Positions 35,793 through 46,164 of a DNA stretch of 64,000 nucleotides are shown here, piece by piece. The position numbers and the translations under genes were made by a program. Source of the DNA: an uncultured Bacteroidaceae bacterium. Its GTDB lineage: Bacteria; Bacteroidota; Bacteroidia; Bacteroidales; Bacteroidaceae. A model generated the notes under the pieces. It saw only the letters and a list, made by a program, of their open reading frames with translations. It searched no databases and was not told the origin of the DNA. The stretch covers positions 1-64,000 of the forward strand of contig CAJOIE010000009.1 of NCBI GenBank assembly GCA_905234605.1, written 5' to 3'. The number at the start of each line of letters is the position of its first letter. Position 1 is the stretch's first letter.

Positions 35793-38648
35793 TCAGTTGT
35801 TGTTGAGCATCGACTGCTGGTCCGGACGCATGATGACGCGGGCACGGTTGCCCTGGCGCAGGATGGCCTGTGCCTGACGCTGTATGTCGCGCGGCGTGAT
35901 GGCGTTGACGGTGCGCTCGTAGTCGCGGTCGGGGTCGTAGCCACGGCGTGCCATGCTCTGGATGCGGCTCAGCAGATGGCTGTTCTCACGCTGGTTCTGG
36001 GTGTAGGTCTTGAGCATATACTCCTTGGCCTTGGCGATACTCTCCGCGGCCGGACCGTTGAGGGCTATCTCCTCGAGCACATCCTGGAGGATGACGAGGC
36101 ACGTGTCGGTCATCTCGGGCTTGAGCGGGAACACTGCCTGGACGATGTACTGCGTGCGGTCGTCGGCACCGCGTGTGATGTGGCCGGAGGCACTGGTGGA
36201 GTAGGCGGCACCCAGCTCCTCGCGTATCTTCTTGAGATAGACCTCGGCCATGCACGTGCCGAGCATGTCCATCACGGCCGAGTTCTTCGGCGTGAGCTTG
36301 ATGTCGCCCGTCCATGCTGCCACCACGAAGCTCTGCGGCGTCTGCATGGGCTTCTCGTAGTCGTTGGTCACGTCGCCCTTGTCGAAGCGCAGGCCCGAGT
36401 CGACAGCCTTGTCCTTGCGTGCCACGGTGGGCAGTGTGGCCAGATACTGCGTGGAGAGCAGGCGTATGGTGTCGGGGTCGATGTTGCCCAGGAAGATGAA
36501 GGTGAAGTCCGACGCATCGGCAAAGCGGTCGGCATACATGGCCATGATGCGGTCGTAGTCGATGCGGTCCACATCGGCCTCGGTGAGAGCCTCAAGGCGC
36601 GGGTTGTGACCGTAGATGGTGGCCTGTATGCTGTCGCCAAGCGAGGCCATGGGGTTGAGGCTCTTGTTGCGCAGCTGCTCGCGCAGGCTCTCCTTGAACG
36701 ATGCCACGGCATCGTCGTCGCGGTGGCGGGGCTGGAAGTGGAGATAGATGAGCTCGAAGAGGGTGCGCACATCCTTCACGGTGGAGAAGCCCGAGAGGCC
36801 TTCGGTGCGGTCGCTGACGTCGGCACTGACGCCCACCTGCTTGCCAGCCAGAGCCTTGCTGAGCTCCGTCTGTGTGAACTCGCCCAGACCAGTCTGACCC
36901 ATCACGTCGTCGAACACCTGGAGGTTGATGCGGTCCTGAAGGCCGTAGCGGCCATTGCCGCCCTCGCTCCAGGCAGAGAGGCGTATCTCATCGTCCTTGA
37001 AGTCGGTCTGGCGCATGATGACGCGCACGCCGTTGCTCAGTGTCAGCACGGTGGAGCCCTCGGGGCCGGCTTTCTCCTTCTTGATGGAGCCGGCGGCAGG
37101 CAGCTCTGTGATGAGCGGCCCCGTCTTGACATTGTCGACCCACGCCGTGAGCTCCTGCTGCTGGGCCTGGTGGATGGCGTCGAGCAGCTCCTGCTCCGTC
37201 GGGATGGTCATGTCCTCCTTGTCGGGGCTGATGGCGAGCACCACGAGGTTGGTGTCCGAGCGGCTCACGAGCTCACCATAGGTCTCGTTGAACGCCTCCA
37301 GGGGCAGCTGCGGCAGCCACTGCTTGACAAGCTGATATTCTACCTCGATGCCAGGGATGGCCTCGTTGTTGAGGAACGAGCGGTAGTATTCGCGTGCATA
37401 GGCTATGGAGCGACGCTTCTCGCGCTCGTTGAAGCTCTTCTCAAACGAGGAGAGTGTCTCGAGCACGGCGCGGTCCACCTCGCCCTTGGTGAAGCCGAAG
37501 AGGTCGGCACGGTAGACCTCGGCAAGCACAGCCTGAATGGCCTCCGAGGCGCGGCCCTCCTTGGGGTCGATGTCGATGTTGAAGGCTGCCGTGACCTTCG
37601 ACGAGAGCAGGAATGAGCCGTCGTAGACAGCGGCACCCTTGAAGGGGCAGTCGGGCTTCAGGGCCAACTCGGCCAGACGCTGGTTGAGCACAGTCTGTGC
37701 TATGCCGCGCAGCAGCTCCTGAACGTAGATGCCAATGGTGTTGCGTATGCTGTCGGGGATGGCCGGATGCTTGAGCATGATGGTTATGTTCTGCGACGTC
37801 ACCTCCGTGTCCTTGTCGCTCACGACGATGGCCTCCACATTGTCGGGCACGTCGTAGTACTCACGCTTGGCCAGGGGCTGGGGCAGCTGTATGGGTGCGA
37901 AGAGAGCCTTGATCTTTGCCTCAATCTGGTCCACGTCGATGTCGCCCACGACGACCAGACCCTGCAGGTCGGGGCGGTACCACTTGTGGTAGTAGGCGCG
38001 GAGGGTGTCGTAGGGACACTCGTCGACCACGCTCATCAGGCCGATGGGGAAGCGGCGACCGTAGCGGCTGTCGCTCATCAGGCGCTCCAGGTTGCGCACG
38101 ACGATGCGTGTGGCACCGCTGTTGCGCATGCGCCACTCGCCGTGTATCACGCCGCGCTCCTTGTCGATCTCCTTGCCGTCGAGCGTCAGGTCGTGGCTCC
38201 AGTCGTGCAGGATGAGCAGGCAGGAGTCGATGGTGCCCTCGCGCACGGGTACATTATCTATATTATATACCGTCTCCTCGACAGAGGTGTAGGCATTGAG
38301 CTGCGCGCCGAACTTCACGCCGATGCCCTCGAGGTACTCGATAAGGGAGCTGTCGGGGAAGTGCGTAGTGCCGTTGAAGCACATGTGCTCCAGGAAGTGG
38401 GCCAGTCCGCGCTGGCTCTCCTCCTCCTGTATGGAGCCCACCTTCTGGGCTATGTAGAAGAAGGCCTGCCCCTTCGGCTCCTCGTTGTGGCGGATGTAGT
38501 AGGTGAGGCCATTGTCAAGCTGCCCCACGCGGACCTTCTGGTCGACAGGCAGGGGCATCATCATGGGGTTCATGCCGCCTTCCTGCGCAAAGGCCGTGAG
38601 GGAGGCCGCAGCCAGAGCGAGCACTCCGGCCAGATGTTTGAGTGTCAT
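35793..38648 (-). CDS. M16 family zinc metallopeptidase (pitrilysin-like)
   Basis: The 951-residue exported protein has a signal peptide (LAGVLALAAASLTAFA) and two M16 halves. The N-terminal half has the inverted zinc motif HFLEH at residues 84-88 with the downstream Glu region (IDKERGVIHGEW). The second half (from about residue 540) has SNGVRVIMRQTDFKDDEI and lacks the zinc site, as usual. Members degrade peptides in the periplasm or at the outer membrane. It is the last gene after dipeptidyl peptidase IV, 60 bp away. Confidence 0.93.
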   Translation of the reverse strand: MTLKHLAGVLALAAASLTAFAQEGGMNPMMMPLPVDQKVRVGQLDNGLTYYIRHNEEPKGQAFFYIAQKVGSIQEEESQRGLAHFLEHMCFNGTTHFPDSSLIEYLEGIGVKFGAQLNAYTSVEETVYNIDNVPVREGTIDSCLLILHDWSHDLTLDGKEIDKERGVIHGEWRMRNSGATRIVVRNLERLMSDSRYGRRFPIGLMSVVDECPYDTLRAYYHKWYRPDLQGLVVVGDIDVDQIEAKIKALFAPIQLPQPLAKREYYDVPDNVEAIVVSDKDTEVTSQNITIMLKHPAIPDSIRNTIGIYVQELLRGIAQTVLNQRLAELALKPDCPFKGAAVYDGSFLLSSKVTAAFNIDIDPKEGRASEAIQAVLAEVYRADLFGFTKGEVDRAVLETLSSFEKSFNEREKRRSIAYAREYYRSFLNNEAIPGIEVEYQLVKQWLPQLPLEAFNETYGELVSRSDTNLVVLAISPDKEDMTIPTEQELLDAIHQAQQQELTAWVDNVKTGPLITELPAAGSIKKEKAGPEGSTVLTLSNGVRVIMRQTDFKDDEIRLSAWSEGGNGRYGLQDRINLQVFDDVMGQTGLGEFTQTELSKALAGKQVGVSADVSDRTEGLSGFSTVKDVRTLFELIYLHFQPRHRDDDAVASFKESLREQLRNKSLNPMASLGDSIQATIYGHNPRLEALTEADVDRIDYDRIMAMYADRFADASDFTFIFLGNIDPDTIRLLSTQYLATLPTVARKDKAVDSGLRFDKGDVTNDYEKPMQTPQSFVVAAWTGDIKLTPKNSAVMDMLGTCMAEVYLKKIREELGAAYSTSASGHITRGADDRTQYIVQAVFPLKPEMTDTCLVILQDVLEEIALNGPAAESIAKAKEYMLKTYTQNQRENSHLLSRIQSMARRGYDPDRDYERTVNAITPRDIQRQAQAILRQGNRARVIMRPDQQSMLNNN

Positions 38649-38708
38649 GATAGTTGTGTAGGTTTATGTGTGTTGATGGTTGATGCTGTAGTGATGCTTC
38701 CTGTGCGG

Positions 38709-40877
38709 CTACCGTGTGGGAGGCAGATAGTCGAGGAAGTAGCGGGTGATGCGCTCGTGCAAGTGGACCTGGTCGCGACCGAACATGTTGTGGCCGTCGC
38801 CAGGGTAGAGGAAGAGGTCAGGCTGCGTGCCGGCATCGATGGCGGCACGCACGAATGACAGCGTGTGCTGCGGCACGCACGTGGGGTCGTTGTAGCCGAG
38901 TATTATCTGCAACCGTCCCTTGAGCTGGCCGGCCTTGGGCAGGAGCGAGCATGCGGCATAGCCGTCGGGGTTCTGCTCGGGCGTGTCCATATAGCGCTCG
39001 CCATACATCACCTCGTAGTACTTCCAGTCGACCACGGGGCCGCCGGCAACGCCCACCTTGAACACGTCGGGGTAGGTGCACATCAGGTTGATGGTCATGA
39101 AGCCGCCGAAGCTCCAGCCGTGCACGCCCATGCGGTCGGCATCCACGTAGGGCAGCGAGCGCAGGAAGTCGACGCCGCACATCTGGTCGCGCATCTCTTC
39201 CACGCCAAGGTGCCGGAAGGTGGCCTGTTCGAAGTCGCGTCCGCGATACTCGGAGCCGCGGTTGTCGAGCACGAACACCACGTAGCCCAGCTGCGCCATG
39301 TATATCTCCCACCCGCGGAAGTAGTAGCCGCGCGATGCCTGTATGTTGTGGGCGTGGGGGCCGCCGTAGACGTAGACGATGGCAGGGTATTTGCGTGCAG
39401 GGTCGAAGTGCGTGGGCTTGACAAGGCGGTAGTAGAGGTCGGTCACGCCGTCGGCGGCCTTGATGGAGCCCGAGGTAATCTCGGGAGCCTCGTAGGCCTC
39501 CCAGGGGTCGGCGGCAGTGAGCAGGTTGGCTGTGCGCCCCTTGTGCACGTCGGTGATGCCGATAGAGCGCGCCACGGTGGGCGACGTGTAGCTGTCTATC
39601 AGCATGGAGCCCGTAGCGCTGAGGCTGGGTGTGTGCACGCCGTCGTCGGCCCCGAGCATGCGCATCAGTCCCTTGCCGTTCACGCCGATGCTGTGTATGG
39701 TGGCACGGAGCGGATGTGTGGCGTTGGCAGTGAACACGATGCTGCGGTCGCGCTCGCAGAAGCCGAGCAGCTGCTTCACTTCCCACTCGCCGCGGGTCAG
39801 CTGTGTGAGTGCTCCGTCGCGGGCAGTGTCAAGCAGATAGAGGTGGTTCCACCCGTCGCGGCGGCTCTGGAGTATGGCCTTGGTGGCATCCCAGGGCAGG
39901 AACGTGAGGCCGTGGAGAGGCTCGACATACTTCTCATGGTGTTCTTCAAGCATCGGCTCCGTGGCTTTGTAGCCATGGTCGGTCTCGTAGCTGAAGAGCT
40001 GCATGTGGTCCTGGTCGCGGTTGAGCTCAAACACGTAGATGGTGCGGGAGTCGGGTGCCCAGGAGAGGTTGGTCATGTAGTCGGTCTGTGGCTTGGGATT
40101 GTGCAGGAAGAGCGTGGTGTCGGCCTCCACGTTGTATATGCCCACGCTGACATCCTCGCTCTCGCAGCCTGCCATGGGGTATTTGTCAACGTAGGTGGCT
40201 GCAATGCGCTGCGTGATGTCCACCTGGGGGTACGACGGGATGCGGCTCTGGTCCTTGCGGTAGAAGGCAAGGCGCGTGCCGTCGGGGCTCCAGAAGAGGC
40301 CTCGCGTGATGCCGAACTCATCGCGCGAGACGCTGTGGCCGTAGACGATGTCGTCGCTGCCGTCGCTGGTGATGCGCACACGGGTGCCGTCGGCACGCTG
40401 CACGTAGACGTCGGAACCCTTGCAGTAGGCTATGCAGTGCGATGCAGGGCTCCATGTCACTTCCGTGGCACCTTCGGCAATCTCCTGCTGCGAGGTGATG
40501 CGTCGGGCCTTGAAGTCGAGCAGTGTTATGGAGCGCGGTGTCTGCACTTTCACCACGGGGCGGTCGGGGTAGGGGAATGTGAGGTGGTGGCATGAGCGCA
40601 CCAGTGTCTCGCCTGCAATGGCGTTGAGGTCGTCGGCTGTGGTGAGCACCTGTCCGCGTCGGCCGTCGGGGCGTATGACGGTGACGTTGTCCACTGTTGT
40701 CTCAACGGCCACGTCGCCCCACCATGTGGTGAACATGGTCTCGGGCTGCAGCTGCCAGAAGGTGGCGCCTCCGGGCATGAGGTCGTCGAGCGTGAAGGTC
40801 TTCTTTGTCGTGGCTGTCTGTGCCATCAGTGCCGTGGCTGTGAGCAGTGCGGTTGCGAATGTGGCGAGGTGTTTCAT
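38709..40877 (-). CDS. Dipeptidyl peptidase IV (S9 family)
   Basis: The 722-residue exported serine peptidase removes X-Pro or X-Ala dipeptides from peptide N-termini. It has a signal peptide ([20 protein letters not shown]) and a beta-propeller domain from about residue 50 to 470. The C-terminal alpha/beta hydrolase has the nucleophile elbow GWSFGGFM and the late GDGHNMFG with the catalytic His. I chose the start at 40877 for its signal peptide; it overlaps the AspT-like stop by four bases (ATGA). With the M16 gene it forms a peptide-degradation unit. Confidence 0.93.
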   Translation of the reverse strand: MKHLATFATALLTATALMAQTATTKKTFTLDDLMPGGATFWQLQPETMFTTWWGDVAVETTVDNVTVIRPDGRRGQVLTTADDLNAIAGETLVRSCHHLTFPYPDRPVVKVQTPRSITLLDFKARRITSQQEIAEGATEVTWSPASHCIAYCKGSDVYVQRADGTRVRITSDGSDDIVYGHSVSRDEFGITRGLFWSPDGTRLAFYRKDQSRIPSYPQVDITQRIAATYVDKYPMAGCESEDVSVGIYNVEADTTLFLHNPKPQTDYMTNLSWAPDSRTIYVFELNRDQDHMQLFSYETDHGYKATEPMLEEHHEKYVEPLHGLTFLPWDATKAILQSRRDGWNHLYLLDTARDGALTQLTRGEWEVKQLLGFCERDRSIVFTANATHPLRATIHSIGVNGKGLMRMLGADDGVHTPSLSATGSMLIDSYTSPTVARSIGITDVHKGRTANLLTAADPWEAYEAPEITSGSIKAADGVTDLYYRLVKPTHFDPARKYPAIVYVYGGPHAHNIQASRGYYFRGWEIYMAQLGYVVFVLDNRGSEYRGRDFEQATFRHLGVEEMRDQMCGVDFLRSLPYVDADRMGVHGWSFGGFMTINLMCTYPDVFKVGVAGGPVVDWKYYEVMYGERYMDTPEQNPDGYAACSLLPKAGQLKGRLQIILGYNDPTCVPQHTLSFVRAAIDAGTQPDLFLYPGDGHNMFGRDQVHLHERITRYFLDYLPPTR

Positions 40878-42586
40878 ACGACGCTGTAGAGGAGTAGTAT
40901 GATGAGTTGTGCGGTGAGTATGCGCAGGAACATGCAGAGGGGATAGACGGTGCTGTAGCCCACAGCGGGCGCATCGTTGTTGGCCACTTGGCTGGCGTAG
41001 GCGAGAGCCGGCGGGTCGGTAGTGGCTCCTGCGATGAGGCCCATGAGGGTGAAGTAGTTGAGCTTGTAGCGCAGTCGTGCGACCATGCCCACGATGATGA
41101 TGGGCACCACGGTGATGAGGAAGCCGGCCCACACGTATGTCAGGCCGTCGCCCTCCGTGACGGTGTCCCAGAAGGTGGCTCCTGCCTTGATGCCTACAGA
41201 TGCGAGGAAGAGCACGAGGCCGAACTCGCGCAGCATGAGGTTGGCCGATGTCGTGGTGTAGCTCACTAAGTGTGCCTTGTAGCCGAAGCGTCCTATGAGT
41301 ATTGCGATGATGAGCGGTCCGCCGGCCAGGCCCAGCTTCACAGGCGTGGGCACGCCGGGGATGGCTATCGGCATCATGCCGAACACGATGCCCACCACGA
41401 TGCCTATGAACAGTGCGCCGAGGTTGGGATGGTCGAGCCGCTTCACCTCGTTGCCGAGCATGGTGGCCACGCGGCTGACGGCATCTTCGGGGCCTACGCA
41501 CACCAGTTTGTCGCCTATCTGTATGCGCAGGTTGCGGTCGGCGAAGAGGTTCATGCCGCCGCGCTGTATGCGGGTCACATTGACGCCGTGCACGGAGCCG
41601 AAGTGCATCTGTCCGAAGGTCTTGCCGTTGATGCTTGGCTGTGTGACGAGCACGCTCTTCGACACCATGGGCACGTCCTGCTCCTCCCATTCCACGTGGT
41701 CCACGGGTCCTATGAAGGCAGAGATAGCCTCCCAGTCGTCCTCGGCGCAGGTGACGTAGAGCTGGTCGCCCAGCTCTATGACGGAGTCGCGGTTGGGTAT
41801 GCTCACGTGGCCTTTGTGCAGCAGGCGTGAGCATACGAAGTTGCGCCCCAGGAAGTCGCGTATTTGCAGTATGGTGCGTCCGGCCAGTGCTTTGTTCTCG
41901 GCGCGGAGAGTCATGCGGTGCGGTTTGGCGTGCGGGTTCTCGTTCATCTCGGCTGCTATCTGCTCTTCCTCTTTCTGCATGCTTATGCGGCAGATGTATC
42001 GCAGGGTTATGGTGGCTCCTATGATGCCCACGACGCCGAGAGGGTATGCGCAAGCATAGCCCGAGGCAATCTGTGGCAGCTCGGCCGCGCCCTTGTAGAT
42101 GGTGGCCACGGCTTCGGATGCAGCTCCGAGGCCAGGGGTGTTGGTGATGGCTCCGCAGAGCACGCCTGTCATCATTGAGAGGTTCCACACGTTGTCGCCG
42201 CCCCTGACGGCAGGGTCGTAGAAGAGTATGAAGTAGAGGGCCAGCATCACGATGATGTTGAGGCCCACGATGCTCATGGCCAGCACGTTCTGCGTGATGC
42301 CTCCCTTGGCGAAGCTCTCGAAGAAACCTGGTCCCACCTGCAGGCCTATGCAGTACACGAAGAGTATCAGACCGAAGTCCTGCACATAGTTGAGCACCTG
42401 CGGGGTTCCCGTGAAGCCTATGTGCCCTGCCACGATGCCGGCGAAGAGCACGAAGGTGACTCCGAGCGAGATGCCGCACACCTTGATGCGCCCCAGTGCT
42501 ATGCCTGCGGCTATGACGATGGAATAGAGCACCACGATGTGTGCCACGGAGTCGGTCTGTGTGAAGAGGTTTATTAGCCAGTCCAT
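40874..42586 (-). CDS. AspT/YidE-like transporter with two RCK_C (TrkA-C) domains
   Basis: The 570-residue inner-membrane protein has two membrane halves of about five segments each. A cytoplasmic middle (about residues 195-390) holds two TrkA-C type regulatory domains ([16 protein letters not shown] and [16 protein letters not shown]). This is the aspartate:alanine exchanger architecture; the substrate here is unproven. The start at 42586 (MDWLINLF) gives the normal N-terminus. It is the first gene of the unit with dipeptidyl peptidase IV, so exchange of amino acids or peptides released by the peptidases is plausible. Confidence 0.88.
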   Translation of the reverse strand: MDWLINLFTQTDSVAHIVVLYSIVIAAGIALGRIKVCGISLGVTFVLFAGIVAGHIGFTGTPQVLNYVQDFGLILFVYCIGLQVGPGFFESFAKGGITQNVLAMSIVGLNIIVMLALYFILFYDPAVRGGDNVWNLSMMTGVLCGAITNTPGLGAASEAVATIYKGAAELPQIASGYACAYPLGVVGIIGATITLRYICRISMQKEEEQIAAEMNENPHAKPHRMTLRAENKALAGRTILQIRDFLGRNFVCSRLLHKGHVSIPNRDSVIELGDQLYVTCAEDDWEAISAFIGPVDHVEWEEQDVPMVSKSVLVTQPSINGKTFGQMHFGSVHGVNVTRIQRGGMNLFADRNLRIQIGDKLVCVGPEDAVSRVATMLGNEVKRLDHPNLGALFIGIVVGIVFGMMPIAIPGVPTPVKLGLAGGPLIIAILIGRFGYKAHLVSYTTTSANLMLREFGLVLFLASVGIKAGATFWDTVTEGDGLTYVWAGFLITVVPIIIVGMVARLRYKLNYFTLMGLIAGATTDPPALAYASQVANNDAPAVGYSTVYPLCMFLRILTAQLIILLLYSVV

Positions 42587-42639
42587 AGGCTGATGATAAA
42601 GACGTGTGAAGTTGGTTGGCAATAATGCTGAATTGGCTG

Positions 42640-42647
42640 CAAAAGTA
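42640..42647 (-). promoter_or_regulatory. Predicted -7 box of the AspT-DPPIV-M16 unit (TACTTTTG)
   Basis: On the minus strand TACTTTTG fits TAnnTTTG and lies 53 bp before the transporter ATG. No clear -33 element. It is divergent from a box for the SDR gene. Confidence 0.45.
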
Positions 42648-42744
42648 ACCCTTTTATCCTGTGCAGGCATGTGCCATAGCGAAAAACTGAGGTCCCCGTG
42701 CACGTTTTTGCGCAGGTAGTCTGCGAGCCCAAGCCTAAAACATT

Positions 42745-42752
42745 TATCTTTG
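42745..42752 (+). promoter_or_regulatory. Predicted -7 box for the SDR gene (TATCTTTG)
   Basis: TATCTTTG matches TAnnTTTG, 32 bp upstream of the ATG at 42785. The only TTTG upstream is too far away (34 bp), so the -33 element is uncertain. Confidence 0.5.
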
Positions 42753-42784
42753 CTCACACTTACAACCCCAAACTCATAACAACT

Positions 42785-43588
42785 ATGAACCCCTATCTCA
42801 ACTTCTCCCTTGAGGGCAAGGTGGCTCTCGTCACCGGTGCCTCCTACGGCATAGGCTTCGCCATCGCCAGTGCCTTTGCCGAGCAGGGTGCCACCATCTG
42901 CTTCAACGACATCAACCAGGAACTCGTGGACCGAGGCCTCAAGAGCTATGCCGAAAAGGGCATCAAGGCTCACGGCTACGTGTGCGACGTCACCGACGAG
43001 CCTGCCGTGCAGGCCCTTGTGGCACGCATCAAGCAGGAAGTGGGCGTGATCGACATCCTGGTGAACAATGCCGGCATCATCCGCCGCGTGCCCATGCATG
43101 AGATGGAAGCCGCCGACTTCCGCCGCGTGATAGATATCGACCTCAATGCTCCCTTCATCGTCTCCAAGGCCGTCCTGCCCGACATGATGGCCAAGGGTCA
43201 CGGCAAGATTATCAACATCTGCTCGATGATGTCGGAGCTCGGCCGCGAGACCGTGAGTGCCTATGCCGCAGCCAAGGGCGGCCTGAAGATGCTCACACGC
43301 AACATCTGCTCCGAGTATGGCGAGTATAACATCCAGTGCAACGGCATAGGCCCTGGCTACATAGCCACGCCCCAGACCGCACCCCTGCGCGAGCGCCAGC
43401 CGGACGGCAGCCGTCACCCCTTCGACAGCTTCATCTGCGCCAAGACCCCCGCAGGCCGCTGGCTGCAGCCCGAGGAGCTCACAGGCCCTGCCGTGTTCCT
43501 TGCCTCCGAGGCATCCAATGCCGTCAACGGCCATGTGCTCTACGTCGACGGCGGCATCCTCGCCTACATCGGCAAGCAGCCCAAGTAA
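42785..43588 (+). CDS. Short-chain dehydrogenase, gluconate 5-dehydrogenase/KduD type
   Basis: The 267-residue cytosolic NAD(P)-dependent oxidoreductase has TGASYGIG at residues 17-24, NNAG, the catalytic YAAAK and a C-terminal [20 protein letters not shown]. It resembles gluconate 5-dehydrogenase and 2-dehydro-3-deoxy-gluconate dehydrogenase of the Bacteroidales, which act on uronate and sugar-acid intermediates. The usual partner kduI is not in the window, so the substrate is undecided. The start at 42785 follows the -7 box by a normal distance. Confidence 0.85.
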   Translation: MNPYLNFSLEGKVALVTGASYGIGFAIASAFAEQGATICFNDINQELVDRGLKSYAEKGIKAHGYVCDVTDEPAVQALVARIKQEVGVIDILVNNAGIIRRVPMHEMEAADFRRVIDIDLNAPFIVSKAVLPDMMAKGHGKIINICSMMSELGRETVSAYAAAKGGLKMLTRNICSEYGEYNIQCNGIGPGYIATPQTAPLRERQPDGSRHPFDSFICAKTPAGRWLQPEELTGPAVFLASEASNAVNGHVLYVDGGILAYIGKQPK

Positions 43589-43638
43589 CACGCTACCCTC
43601 AACCCGCACCGCCATTGGCGGCAACCACACACAAAACC

Positions 43639-43673
43639 ACGGCACTGTGTCATCCATTCTGGCACAGTGCCGT
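43639..43673 (+). terminator. Stem-loop terminator after the SDR gene
   Basis: ACGGCACTGTG at 43639-43649 pairs perfectly with CACAGTGCCGT at 43663-43673, with a 13-base loop, followed by TCTTC. The T-run is weak. It starts 50 bp after the stop codon. Confidence 0.65.
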
Positions 43674-43816
43674 TCTTCAATACCAACCACGAGCTGCGCG
43701 GATTACCCCGACAGATGTGCGGCAGATGGCCTTACAGCCGGGCGTTTAGGCAATCCGCGCCATTCGTTGTCAACCGAAGCTTCCTGCTGTCCGGCACTCC
43801 CTTGTAGCTTCCTGCT

Positions 43817-43875
43817 CACCCTGCATGGTCTCTGAGCCTCACCCTGCACCGTCATCGCCATCACCCTGCATGGTG
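43817..43875. repeat. Phased TGCA repeat array F (3 units)
   Basis: Units CACCCTGCATGGTC, CACCCTGCACCGTC and CACCCTGCATGGTG start at 43817, 43840 and 43862, so cores are 23 and 22 bp apart. The fourth unit expected for a 67-bp span is not recognisable on either side. All three units point the same way. Confidence 0.85.
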
Positions 43876-44010
43876 TTTGCGCGGACAAACTACGTTCCTG
43901 CATGCTCTCCCTTGCTGAAATTTGCAGTTTGGGACAGTCCGACGGAGCTCTCGCCATATAGGTTGGGCACACCTCTGTAGTCATGGCCTCACCATTTTGT
44001 GCACCAAAGA

Positions 44011-44042
44011 TTTGCACACACGCAGCAGAAAGGCTACTTTTG
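44011..44042 (+). promoter_or_regulatory. Predicted promoter of the rimP-nusA-infB-cvpA operon
   Basis: TTTG at 44011-44014 and TACTTTTG at 44035-44042 are separated by 20 bp, a full match to the Bacteroidetes promoter consensus. It gives a leader of about 160 nt. Confidence 0.8.
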
Positions 44043-44052
44043 CAGCGTAATG

Positions 44053-44086
44053 ATGAAGCGAGGGGCCGCAGGGTTCTTCGCTTCAT
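44053..44086 (+). promoter_or_regulatory. Hairpin in the rimP operon leader
   Basis: ATGAAGCGA at 44053-44061 pairs with TCGCTTCAT at 44078-44086 (nine perfect base pairs, 16-base loop), immediately downstream of the expected transcription start. It could stabilise the mRNA or be a regulatory structure; no known RNA motif was recognised. Confidence 0.45.
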
Positions 44087-44211
44087 GGCTATAGAACCGC
44101 TACCGCACATCCCCAAACACCCACTCCCCTCAGCACCTGCACCGCACTCCGGCCTTTGCCGGCAGCCAGCGACAGGGCCTGCAACAGGGCAATGACAACC
44201 CAACAGAAGCT

Positions 44212-44679
44212 ATGATAGCAGCACAGACAGTGAAGGCATTGGTCGACCAATGGCTCGAAGGTAAAGACTATTTCCTGACGGACTTGCGCGTGACGCCCGA
44301 TGACTGCATAACCGTGGAGATTGACCACGCCGACGGGGTGTGGATCGACGACTGCGTGCAGCTGTCACGCTACATCGAAGACCATCTCTCGCGCGACGAG
44401 GAGGACTACGAGCTCGAGGTGGGCAGTGCCGGCATAGGCCAGCCCTTCAAGGTGCGCCGCCAGTGGGACAACCATGTGGGCAAGCCCGTTGAGGTGGACA
44501 CCGCCGACAGCCGCCGTCTGCGCGGCACGCTCACGGCAGTGACCGACGACGGCATCACCCTCTCCACCCGCCAGAAAGTGCAGGTGGAAGGTCGCAAGAG
44601 GCCCGTGTGGCAGGACGTCATCGAGACCCTGACGTGGGACAGCGTGCGCTCCGGCCGTTACATGCTGGAGTTCAAGTGA
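44212..44679 (+). CDS. rimP: Ribosome maturation factor RimP
   Basis: RimP assists maturation of the 30S subunit. The 155-residue protein has the two-domain layout: an N-terminal alpha/beta domain (LTDLRVTPDDCITVEIDHADG.VWIDDCVQLSRYIED) containing the DYELEVGSAGIGQPFK signature, and a C-terminal SH3-like domain (GKPVEVDTADSRRLRGTLTAVTDDGITL). It is first in the classic rimP-nusA-infB order, 39 bp before nusA. Confidence 0.94.
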   Translation: MIAAQTVKALVDQWLEGKDYFLTDLRVTPDDCITVEIDHADGVWIDDCVQLSRYIEDHLSRDEEDYELEVGSAGIGQPFKVRRQWDNHVGKPVEVDTADSRRLRGTLTAVTDDGITLSTRQKVQVEGRKRPVWQDVIETLTWDSVRSGRYMLEFK

Positions 44680-44718
44680 TGCAACAGAAAAGCATAAACA
44701 TAGCAACAACATATAGAC

Positions 44719-46098
44719 ATGGCAAAGAAAACCAACAACACCCTCATTGAGACCTTCAAGGACTTCAAGGAGACGAAAAGCATCGACCGCGCCACACTCG
44801 TGAGCGTGCTCGAAGAGAGCTTCCGCAGCGTCATCGCAAAGATGATGGGCAGCGACGAGAACTACGACATCATCGTGAACCCCGACAAGGGCGACCTGGA
44901 GATATACCGCAACCGCACCATCGTGGCCGACGATGAGCTCACCGACCCCAACATGCAGATAGCCCTCACCGAGGCACGCAAGATAGCCGACGACTACGAG
45001 GTGGGCGAGGACGTGTCGGAGACGGTGGACTTCTCGCAGTTCGGGCGCCGTGCCATCCTCACCCTGCGCCAGACCCTGTCGTCGAAGATACTTGAGCTCG
45101 AGCACGACGCCCTCTACAACAAATATAAGGATAAGGTGGGCGAGATCATCACGGCCGAAGTCTATCAGGTGTGGCACAAGGAAGTGCTCCTCCTCGATGA
45201 AGAGGGCAACGAGCTGCTGCTGCCCAAGAACGAGCAGATACCCGGCGACTTCTTCCGCAAGGGCGAGCCCGCCCGTGCCGTGGTGGCCCGCGTGGACAAC
45301 TCCACAGGCAACCCCAAGATTATCCTCTCCCGCACCAACCCCGTGTTCCTGCAGCGTCTGCTCGAAGCCGAGGTGCCCGAGATAAGCGAGGGCGTCATCG
45401 TAGTGCGCAAGATAGCCCGCGTGCCCGGTGAGCGTGCCAAGATAGCCGTGGAGAGCTTCGACGACCGCATAGACCCCGTGGGAGCTTGCGTTGGCGTGCG
45501 AGGCAGCCGCATACATGGCATCGTGCGCGAGCTGCGGGGTGAGAACCTCGATGTCATCCAGTGGTCTGCCAACCCACAGATACTCATCGCGCGTGCACTC
45601 GGACCGGCACAGGTCAACAGCATCAACCTCGACACCGAGGCCAAGCACTGCGAAGTATATCTCGACCCAGACCAGGTGTCGCTGGCCATCGGCAAGGGCG
45701 GCATGAACATACGTCTGGCATCAATGCTCACCGACACCGTCATCGACGTCTACCGCGAGCTGCCCGAGGGCACGGACGAAGAGGAACTGGAGGACGACAT
45801 CTATCTGGACGACTTCAAGGACGAGATAGACGAGTGGGTCATCGACGAACTCAAGAAGCACGGCTGGACCACCGCGCGCCAGGTGCTCGACGCACCGCGC
45901 GAGATGATAACCGAGAAAGCCGACCTTGAGGACGAGACTGTCGACGAGGTGCTGCGCGTGCTGCGTCAGGAGTTTGCCGACGAAGCCGAGACAGCTGCTG
46001 CGGACACTGCTGTAGCTCCAGCCACGGTGCCCGCCGCAGAGCCCGAGGCACAACCGGAAGAGCCTGCTGCCGAGACGGAAACAGATGCAGGAGTGTAG
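44719..46098 (+). CDS. nusA: Transcription termination/antitermination factor NusA
   Basis: NusA binds RNA polymerase and nascent RNA to modulate pausing, termination and antitermination. The 459-residue protein has the N-terminal polymerase-binding domain, an S1 domain (about 130-200, VGEIITAEVYQVWHKEVLLL) and two KH domains (DPVGACVGVRGSRIHGIVREL and VSLAIGKGGMNIRLAS). The C-terminal end has an acidic stretch and a helical domain, finishing in an Ala/Glu/Pro-rich tail. It lacks the acidic repeats of E. coli NusA, as usual outside proteobacteria. Confidence 0.96.
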   Translation: MAKKTNNTLIETFKDFKETKSIDRATLVSVLEESFRSVIAKMMGSDENYDIIVNPDKGDLEIYRNRTIVADDELTDPNMQIALTEARKIADDYEVGEDVSETVDFSQFGRRAILTLRQTLSSKILELEHDALYNKYKDKVGEIITAEVYQVWHKEVLLLDEEGNELLLPKNEQIPGDFFRKGEPARAVVARVDNSTGNPKIILSRTNPVFLQRLLEAEVPEISEGVIVVRKIARVPGERAKIAVESFDDRIDPVGACVGVRGSRIHGIVRELRGENLDVIQWSANPQILIARALGPAQVNSINLDTEAKHCEVYLDPDQVSLAIGKGGMNIRLASMLTDTVIDVYRELPEGTDEEELEDDIYLDDFKDEIDEWVIDELKKHGWTTARQVLDAPREMITEKADLEDETVDEVLRVLRQEFADEAETAAADTAVAPATVPAAEPEAQPEEPAAETETDAGV

Positions 46099-46164
46099 GG
46101 CACACGGCGACACACAGTGACAACACTACATTCCACCCACCTTGTATCACATTAACCATCCGAT

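Larger units (their letters stand above)
43589..44211. other. Long intergenic region with terminator, array F and rimP promoter
   Basis: The 623 bp between the SDR gene and rimP hold a stem-loop, array F and a good promoter for the rimP operon. A minus-strand frame across it is open for 166 codons, but its composition is not protein-like and it crosses the array. No tRNA was recognised. Confidence 0.55.

Noticed and set aside
38709..42479. A 1256-codon frame covering the dipeptidyl peptidase and part of the transporter gene
   Set aside because: Only the part after ATG 40877 matches a family; the upstream half is an Arg/His-rich shadow of the AspT-like gene.
43590..44010. tRNA or known small RNA in the long gap before rimP
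   Set aside because: No cloverleaf, T-loop GTTCGA pattern or known RNA motif was found by eye.
43703..44203. 166-codon minus-strand ORF upstream of rimP
   Set aside because: It crosses array F and the rimP promoter and has no protein-like pattern.
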